Assembly: GCA_947396885.1 (NCBI GenBank)
Contig: OX377202.1
Span: forward strand, 75,302,643-75,366,642
Length of the DNA stretch: 64,000 bases
Reading direction: 5' to 3'
Source: Heligmosomoides polygyrus polygyrus
Lineage: Eukaryota; Nematoda; Chromadorea; Rhabditida; Heligmosomidae
Shown: positions 60,301 to 64,000 of the stretch, piece after piece
Numbering within the stretch: position 1 is the first letter of the stretch
Layout: every line of letters starts with the position of its first letter
The notes under the pieces: generated by a model
Database searches by the model: none
The model's input: the letters and a program-made list of their open reading frames with translations, nothing else
What the model was told of the DNA's origin: nothing
Program-made: the position numbers and the translations under genes

Positions 60301-61852
60301 GCAAAGCTTCGCACTGCCATAGTCCTTTTCAAAACCATTTGTGTAAAATCGGTTAACACCATAAGAATGCCTGTCTCATTTTTTATCCAGCGACCCAGAG
60401 GCACTTAAAGAGATCGTACGCTGACCTAGTTGTAAAGCTTTTTCTTCTGGGGCTCCATTAATTGCGTCACGACCCTCAAAAACCCCCAGTGGCGTGTCCT
60501 TAATCTACCCCACAAACAAGGTCCATAAACATGCAAAATCCACTACTTTTTTGGCAAATCTGAACACATGACGTTTCGTGTATCATTGCGGTGACAAACC
60601 TCACCAAATTATGAATGACGTACACTCCACTTTAAATGCATAGCTGTTCACAGCTTTTCTGAAGTTCCTTACTATTGGCCTACAGACCCTAAACAACGTA
60701 GTAGACAGAGACCGGGAAGCCAATACGAGAGGCGGATCAGGCAGGAGATGCTCTTGACCTAACTTTTCTTTCCTATTCGTTGAGAAGCCTCCGACACTTC
60801 TTATAATACTATGGTTAGGTGCTCGAGCAAGACGAAACATCGGTGAGTTGTTCTACAGTCTGCCCATGCCGCCTCCTTATTCTTAAGACTGTAGAAAATA
60901 ATCTAGGGGAGAAGAGAGTCAACCCTTCTAACAAGTCTTTTAACACAGGCAAGGCATTCCCATAGCAAGGGCAAGTATTGATAGACTCAAGAGGATATCG
61001 AGGATGCTGCGTTCTATGAAATAGTGCGGGTAGCGTAGTTCACTAGTAGCGTAGTTGACTAGTTCATACCGACAAACAGAGCACGAGGCTCGAGTCCGGC
61101 CTAACGCCATCGTTTGATGACAACAAAATATCCTTGTGCGAAAAATGCCGCTTCTGTGCATAAGAGCACACCTGGACAAAAGGATTCAACATGGCAAAGC
61201 CAACTTTCGAAAAAAGAGCTCCAACTTGACTGACCTGGGTGGTTAACCAGCCAAAACGGCATAAATTGAACAGTATGCGTCTCAATTCGTTCCAAATGAA
61301 GTGTGCTTTACCGTTGATAAGTGTTGTCAATTATAACAAGTAGTACGGTCCACTGTACCTTTAATATCCAAATCTCCCCTTTCTCGCGATTTTAGCGGAT
61401 GGATGTTTGTTGCGAACAAAACTCTAACGCTAGGCGGGACTGGAGCTCGCATCCTCCGCCCTCCCTCCTGGAAAGGTTAAACATCCGACGCTGCCTGATC
61501 GCACGATACACCTCGATACTCTCGTGGCAAATCATTAACGACACACTACATTGTTGTAGAAGCAGAAAGCGCGACAAAAAGAAAACCGCTGTATTCCTTT
61601 CCATCACCGTAATTGTTTTTTAGAAATGTTCCAAGCGACTGTCGCAACTACCACCGCATCGACCTAACGAAATGGGCTGATCATGGTACCGACTTGACAA
61701 TGGAAGAGTTCGTCTTCCAGAAACAAAACAACAACTCCTTCTTCGTTCGTGTGATTTCAGGTGGATGTCGTGTCTCTGACTTCACTACAATAGCTGAAGG
61801 AGAAACCGTTCGAAAAAGCCCGTGTACGAACTGCACATGTACCAAAGAGGGG
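42270..61852 (+). CDS. Animal heme peroxidase gene B (partial model) with VWC-like C-terminus
   Basis: Sixteen exons cover most of a myeloperoxidase/peroxidasin-type domain. The reaction expected of the family is H2O2-dependent oxidation or cross-linking outside the cell, for example in the cuticle. Motifs in order: [163 protein letters not shown], then a C..C.C VWC-like module. Phases agree at all adjacent junctions except 57.2-57.4 kb, where two donors are possible, and around the unlocated proximal-His exon. Distal His, Gln and Arg are kept. The Asp and Glu that bind heme covalently in mammals are Gly and Gln. The N-terminus is unresolved. Confidence 0.88.
42390..42493 (+). CDS. Peroxidase B exon: CNN / LPPxYEDG
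   Basis: Acceptor CTACCAG and donor GTACAT. It encodes [18 protein letters not shown] and [12 protein letters not shown]. These are the family markers CNN...G and RLLPPxYxDG that open the catalytic domain. Confidence 0.92.
42556..42659 (+). CDS. Peroxidase B exon: PRVISN segment
   Basis: Acceptor ATACAG and donor GTAACG. It encodes [20 protein letters not shown] and [14 protein letters not shown], the family segment with PxPRxISxxVH. The following 4.5-kb intron contains foldback element 42,917-46,328. Confidence 0.93.
44160..44204. repeat. Short hairpin in foldback spacer
   Basis: CGATTTTCGGTCGATTTTT-type sequence pairs with its neighbour (TCGACTTTTGGTCGATTTT / AAAATCGACCGAAAATCGA). A miniature element end or a remnant. 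Confidence 0.6.
44638..45053. mobile_element. Nested element with AGGGCTGGGCACACTC ends
   Basis: AGGGCTGGGCACACTC at the left matches GAGTGTGCCCAACCCT at the right. The interior is GC-rich (cagcgtcagcg-like) and includes a palindrome around GAGCTCGGTCATTCC. Roughly 415 bp, no gene; probably a small DNA element inside the foldback spacer. Confidence 0.6.
46329..47200. other. Peroxidase B intron; nothing recognised
   Basis: About 0.9 kb of non-coding DNA between the foldback element and the distal-site exon. Confidence 0.4.
47201..47301 (+). CDS. Peroxidase B exon: distal heme site
   Basis: Acceptor TATTGCAG and donor GTAAGC. It encodes [19 protein letters not shown]. In human myeloperoxidase the matching stretch is Q..DHD. 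Here Gln and His are kept, the heme-linking Asp is Gly, and the calcium-ligand Asp is Glu. Confidence 0.95.
47302..47919. other. Peroxidase B intron; nothing recognised
   Basis: 0.6 kb intron; the minus ORF 47,289-47,579 has no motif. Confidence 0.4.
47920..48082 (+). CDS. Peroxidase B exon: CLPIPIP to GPRRQINQ
   Basis: Acceptor TGTTGCAG and donor GTCGAG, 54 codons completing the previous phase. It encodes [27 protein letters not shown] and LGPRRQINQ, the canonical stretch before the Ca-binding loop. Confidence 0.95.
48218..48336 (+). CDS. Peroxidase B exon: Ca-binding loop
   Basis: Acceptor GTTTAG and donor GTAAGC. It encodes [14 protein letters not shown] and [12 protein letters not shown], matching TxFxDxS calcium ligands with Tyr for Phe. 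A 3.8-kb intron carrying the RTE element follows. Confidence 0.95.
49065..49823 (+). pseudogene. RTE endonuclease domain
   Basis: From an ATG at 49,065 the frame encodes [71 protein letters not shown] and GERLYEFI, the catalytic blocks of an apurinic-like endonuclease in the usual order. TGG has become TGA at about 49,728. The same frame then continues ([18 protein letters not shown]) to a frameshift near 49,823. Expected role: nicking the target DNA to prime reverse transcription. Confidence 0.92.
49816..50799 (+). pseudogene. RTE reverse transcriptase, N-terminal half
   Basis: The frame encodes [81 protein letters not shown] and [22 protein letters not shown] motifs 1-2, ending [12 protein letters not shown] at a stop. 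After GFR the family normally has the catalytic FADD block within roughly 170 residues. That part is absent, and the sequence jumps to the region encoding [10 protein letters not shown]. Confidence 0.92.
50800..51521 (+). pseudogene. RTE C-terminal region after deletion junction
   Basis: The frame encodes [99 protein letters not shown] and [20 protein letters not shown], the conserved post-RT domain, and stops at 51,521. It lies in a different frame from the RT half. Confidence 0.92.
51546..52093. other. Intron remainder after RTE
   Basis: AT-rich, no exon found apart from the acceptor-side sequence for the 52,094 exon. Confidence 0.4.
52094..52209 (+). CDS. Peroxidase B exon: catalytic arginine segment
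   Basis: Acceptor CATTCAG and donor GTTAGT. It encodes [20 protein letters not shown]. The Arg of the family GDxRxxE motif is kept. The Glu that forms the second heme ester link in mammals is Gln. Phase 2 in and phase 1 out fit both neighbours exactly. Confidence 0.93.
52210..53205. other. Peroxidase B intron
   Basis: ORFs at 52,454-52,997 start with a signal-peptide-like stretch ([15 protein letters not shown]), but nothing else supports a gene. An exon-like [11 protein letters not shown] stretch near 52,360 duplicates no needed phase and is not called. Confidence 0.35.
53206..53285 (+). CDS. Peroxidase B exon: REHN helix
   Basis: Acceptor TGTTGCAG and donor GTGAGT. It encodes [19 protein letters not shown] then NDETLYQ, an excellent family match. 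Confidence 0.97.
53741..53899 (+). CDS. Peroxidase B exon: NEYLP segment
   Basis: Acceptor AAATCAG, phase 0. It encodes [20 protein letters not shown] and [11 protein letters not shown]. The donor is either GTACGC after 53,899 or GTGTTT after 53,871, so the last nine codons are uncertain. Confidence 0.88.
53920..54183 (+). other. Unidentified open frame in a peroxidase B intron
   Basis: After an acceptor-like TTTCAG the frame stays open for 88 codons ([18 protein letters not shown], then [11 protein letters not shown]). The residue pattern is protein-like but I do not recognise it. It could be part of an inserted element. Confidence 0.3.
54282..54803 (+). other. Unidentified 173-codon open frame
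   Basis: A long plus frame ([30 protein letters not shown]) with no family that I recognise. It ends shortly before a TTTTTGGACAACCTAGTATT sequence near 54,826 that resembles a mariner right end. Inside it, 54,705-54,740 reads [11 protein letters not shown], which resembles the peroxidase proximal-His motif FRFGHTxI. That stretch follows an acceptor-like TTCACAG and may be the missing exon. Confidence 0.3.
54841..56786. other. Peroxidase B intron; dispersed repeat DNA
   Basis: No confident exon. 55,800-55,950 contains a repeat with GGTCCGGATTCCATCCG, weakly reminiscent of a tRNA B box. ORFs at 56,531-56,779 overlap on both strands without motif. Confidence 0.35.
56787..56887 (+). CDS. Peroxidase B exon: FPRLDS segment
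   Basis: Acceptor ATTTCAG and donor GTTGGT. It encodes [33 protein letters not shown], matching the segment after the proximal His. It needs a preceding exon ending in phase 2. Confidence 0.9.
56956..57034 (+). CDS. Peroxidase B exon: GGIExLLxG
   Basis: Acceptor GTACAG and donor GTAAGT. It encodes [20 protein letters not shown] and HITEAL, matching GGIDxLLxGLxxxPAxxxDRxxTxEL. Confidence 0.95.
57113..57224 (+). CDS. Peroxidase B exon: RGRDHG segment
   Basis: Acceptor TACTAAAG. It encodes [20 protein letters not shown] and [17 protein letters not shown]. The Asn that hydrogen-bonds the proximal His in family structures is present. Two donors are possible (after 57,220 or 57,224); the second keeps frame with the next exon. 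Confidence 0.95.
57386..57542 (+). CDS. Peroxidase B exon: YRELCGL to VDDIDLF
   Basis: Acceptor CGGCTAG and donor GTATGC. It encodes [20 protein letters not shown] and [18 protein letters not shown], close to the family consensus. Confidence 0.95.
57543..58660. other. Peroxidase B intron, left part
   Basis: No exon found. 57,960-58,130 is a copy of the dispersed repeat at 41,320-41,520. The minus ORF 58,271-58,702 has no motif I know. Confidence 0.35.
58665..59575 (-). mobile_element. RTE reverse transcriptase 3' fragment, FADD box lost
   Basis: On the minus strand, frame-shifted pieces read [31 protein letters not shown] (RT motif 4), [10 protein letters not shown] and then [34 protein letters not shown] and the C-terminal [17 protein letters not shown]. 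The expected FADDIV stretch between HHLR and LITP is missing through a small deletion. It lies in the intron before the 59,750 exon of peroxidase B. Confidence 0.85.
59750..59860 (+). CDS. Peroxidase B exon: [12 protein letters not shown]
   Basis: Acceptor CACCCAG and donor GTAAAA. It encodes [20 protein letters not shown] then [13 protein letters not shown], the family VGPTFxCIIxxQFxxxxxGDRFxYEN segment. The usual Gly of GDR is Cys. Confidence 0.95.
59912..60020 (+). CDS. Peroxidase B exon: VQPDAF segment
   Basis: Acceptor TTTCAG and donor GTACGT, separated from the previous exon by 51 nt. It encodes [18 protein letters not shown] and [13 protein letters not shown]. Confidence 0.95.
60021..61623. 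other. Peroxidase B intron
   Basis: No exon or known element found in 1.6 kb. 60,282-60,330 holds a small palindrome (GCTTTGCG...CGCAAAGC around GGATTAATCC) related to the termini of the foldback at 42,917-46,328. Confidence 0.4.
61624..61852 (+). CDS. Peroxidase B exon: end of domain plus VWC-like module
   Basis: Acceptor TTTTTTAG and donor GTACGT, 76 codons. It encodes [18 protein letters not shown] (the family PCxxxPxxDLxxW close), then [26 protein letters not shown]. The CxxCxC spacing and the preceding Cys are typical of von Willebrand factor C modules, which also end peroxidasins. The second half of the module would lie in the next exon. Confidence 0.88.
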
Positions 61853-61916
61853 GTACGTTTACACCACAACTATTCCACCAACTTCAAAGTGCAATTTACT
61901 TTTTTTATTCTTGCAA

Positions 61917-61958
61917 ATTGGAAAAGCAGTATGCATCTTTACCACATGTTCTTGTTGA
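61917..61958 (+). CDS. Probable terminal exon of peroxidase B with damaged acceptor
   Basis: In the phase required by 61,852 the sequence reads IGKAVCIFTTCSC then stop. It completes the C....C.C pattern of the VWC-like module. It is preceded by TTTTTTTATTCTTGCAA, a good polypyrimidine tract in which the final AG is AA. Either the acceptor was mutated, or the base call is wrong, or another splice is used. Confidence 0.45.
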   Translation: MGKAVCIFTTCSC

Positions 61959-62985
61959 TGTGATCTAGAATAACGTCCAAAAACCTACACGGCTTTGCTT
62001 AGTTAAATTTTGAAAATAGGGGCACTCATTTTTTTATCATACTGGTGAAGAACTTGCTCGTTCCCATACGTTCTCTTGGAACTCCGTTCGGTAAGCGCAC
62101 TCCCCGAAAGAAAACAAGTAATAAAACAATACTGCGTTCACTGCCATTATTACAGCAGCTTAGCTCCTAAAATAAGCTTAAAGTTCATGGCTAAAACATC
62201 TATCAGTCTGCTTTGAGGAAAGTGAAAGTGAGTTGAAGAAGATGCAATGCAAGCAGCAAGGTTAGCGATAAATAAGTAGTAGCCTTATCTCACTTTCAGC
62301 GCGTGTCCCAAAACTTGTCGCAGCCTACGCCTCTCATTTTTAATCTCTAATGTCCAGCATTACCAAAATGATGCTGCCTTCGACAACAACTGCTGGCTAA
62401 TGAACAAGAAGGAAGCATCAGCCTAGGAAAACTACAGAAACCGAGGTTTAGAACGCATCAAGCCGCAAACAAAATTAGCCATAGATCTCAGCCGAATAAA
62501 ACACTTCGATGGACGTAAACGTGAATTCGAGATGACTCCACTGAGAAGCGTTTTGTACAGAATAACTGCCCTCTTTCTCGTCCAAATTCTCTTCTTAACA
62601 GGTTGGTACAAAATCATCAAGCGCTCAATCTAGAAGAAGTTTGTAAGCGCTGCAAGGGGGGGGGGGGAGAAGTCTATCCTAGACGTGGATATTTTTGAAA
62701 CATAGCCCCAGATAGAATATCTCGGGTGAGGGACGTTCTGCCTGAAAGCGGCGCGGGCAAAGGCGCGGGACAGTGCCTGCGGAGACAATTAGCGTCGACT
62801 CGCGCAGTGACACCCGCCGCTCCGCGCTCAGCCAGACAGCCCTCGCCGCGGAGGCGATGCTGACCCAGCCAACTACAGGAGCCTGTAGGTCGACCAGATT
62901 TGGTGTGATTACAATCGATAGAGGGATATGAGGTTCAGACGGCTCGCATTGGCAGTCCAGAATATGGGACTGATCTGAACCCTGC
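61959..62985. other. Downstream of peroxidase B; 12-G tract and GC-rich block
   Basis: A run of 12 G lies at 62,656-62,667. 62,740-62,880 is GC-rich (GCGGCGCGGGC, CCCGCCGCTCCGCG) in otherwise AT-rich DNA. No ORF or RNA gene was recognised. Confidence 0.5.
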
Positions 62986-62989
62986 CATC

Positions 62990-63460
62990 TTCTATATCAG
63001 AATTTCAAGCTCTATCGAATGAGCCAGGAAAGAATCTTGTCTCAGTGACCCTTACAACATTTTTTTCAGGCGCAGTTACCTTTCGGTAAATATCAGTTTT
63101 TTTTTATATCAGAATTAACTACGAGGCATGCTTCCAGGCTACCGATGTGAACTATACCTTCTCCTGCATTATATCCTGTCTAGATAACCCTTAAGGCGAC
63201 TTTTTGGGCGTTGTTTATTTTCGTTAAATAACAGTTTTTGTTTATATCAGAATTAATTGCGAGGCACGTTTCAATACTACTGATGTAAACCCTACCATCT
63301 CCTGTACTAGAATTTCGAGCTCTATCGAATGATCCAGAAAAGAATAGTGCCTCAATAACCCCTAAGGCGATTTTTTCAGGCGCTGTTTATTTTTCGCTAA
63401 ATATCCGTTTTTATTCACATATATCAGGACTAAATGCGAGACTTGCTTCCAGGCTAAAAT
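62990..63460. repeat. Three-unit tandem repeat
   Basis: The block GGCGxxGTTxxTTTTCGxTAAATA recurs at about 63,071, 63,207 and 63,380. It is followed each time by TTT..TATATCAGAATTAA-type sequence, and in two units is preceded by TCTATCGAATGA(G/T)CCAG. The unit length is about 136-173 bp and the units are diverged. Confidence 0.75.
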
Positions 63461-64000
63461 TGCACGAGGATTCCAACTAGATAGACGAGGGGTCTTTTAA
63501 CATAAGTTCAAAGCATTAGTTTCAAAATTACATTTCTTTATCATTTCGTAACTGATTTTTCTATGGAACTTTACAATGCACACACTATACATGTCGAGAC
63601 TAAGACAGGATAGGTGGTTCATGAAATCTAATGTTCACCGAGAATAAATTTCATCACACAATGCTTCAAATTGCTCGCCCAGTCGTTTTTGACTTCTAGC
63701 AGTTTTTTGACCTCGCGTTCCACGGGCATTGTACCTGCATAGCCAATGTCTCCTCCACCAGTTAACGAGTTAGGAAACACTCATGAAATGCCTTGAGAAA
63801 ACTAGGTACTTCGGTGTTCTTAGGTTTTCCGACTGTCAAATCGAACTCGTTGGGCAATTTCAGACTGTGAACATGCTCTACACATTGAAGGATCATAATG
63901 TCGTTTTCAAAAAGGTTGAGCACTTGGAGTGCTCTTAGAAGGCCTCTCGTCTATCTAACTATATTTCCCACACAATTTCAGCCTGAAAGCATACCTCGCA
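63461..64000. other. Right edge; nothing recognised
   Basis: AT-rich. An acceptor-like CAATTTCAG lies 20 bp before the window end, so an exon could start there, but too little sequence remains to judge. Confidence 0.3.

Noticed and set aside
1..64000. CRISPR array, operon, bacterial or viral genome segment
   Set aside because: No direct repeats with unique spacers, no polycistronic gene layout, and spliced animal genes throughout.

Overview
The window looks like nuclear DNA of a nematode, most likely a strongylid (hookworm-type, clade V) parasite. The evidence is small introns (45-120 nt) with GT/AG ends, very large introns full of transposons, RTE-type retroelements, many mariner/Tc1 copies, foldback elements and Penelope-like fragments. 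There are no bacterial-style genes, no rRNA and no convincing intact tRNA gene. The species assignment is inference.

Two animal heme peroxidase genes lie in tandem on the + strand; most other features are mobile DNA or its debris. Gene A (about 16,999-32,957) and gene B (about 42,270-61,852) were built exon by exon. Their splice phases agree at nearly every junction and the exons follow the peroxidase domain in order: CNN/LPP segment, distal QF..H segment, Ca-binding DGS segment, GD.R segment, REHN segment, FNEYLP segment, RGRDHG segment, VDDIDLF segment, VQPDAF segment. Gene B ends in a VWC-like cysteine module. Both carry unusual changes at residues that are nearly invariant in the family. 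Gene A has lost the distal histidine. Gene B keeps the histidine and arginine but lacks both carboxylates that link heme covalently in mammalian enzymes.

Layout. 0-3 kb: RTE, LINE and mariner fragments on the - strand. 3.8-6.85 kb: a foldback element whose interior holds a 178-bp-type tandem repeat. 7.8-8.75 kb: a palindromic mariner-type MITE. 10.7-11.6 kb: an inverted pair with tRNA-like modules. 11.9-13.3 kb: LINE RT fragment. 17-33 kb: gene A, whose introns hold a 6.2-kb inverted-repeat structure (18.24-24.45 kb) enclosing three mariners and a Penelope-like fragment, an RTE scrap, and a hAT-like element (28.5-31.1 kb). 34.2-37.0 kb: three elements nested inside each other. 37.1-37.9 kb: RTE endonuclease. 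39.5-40.4 kb: a head-to-head pair of Tc1-like transposase 3' halves. 42.3-61.9 kb: gene B, whose introns hold a 3.4-kb foldback (42.9-46.3 kb), a nearly complete but catalytically deleted RTE (48.56-51.55 kb) and another RTE fragment (58.7-59.6 kb). 63.0-63.5 kb: a short tandem repeat.

The N-terminal ends of both peroxidase genes and a few internal exons were not found, so both models are partial. Family statements come from general knowledge of protein families; no database search was run.
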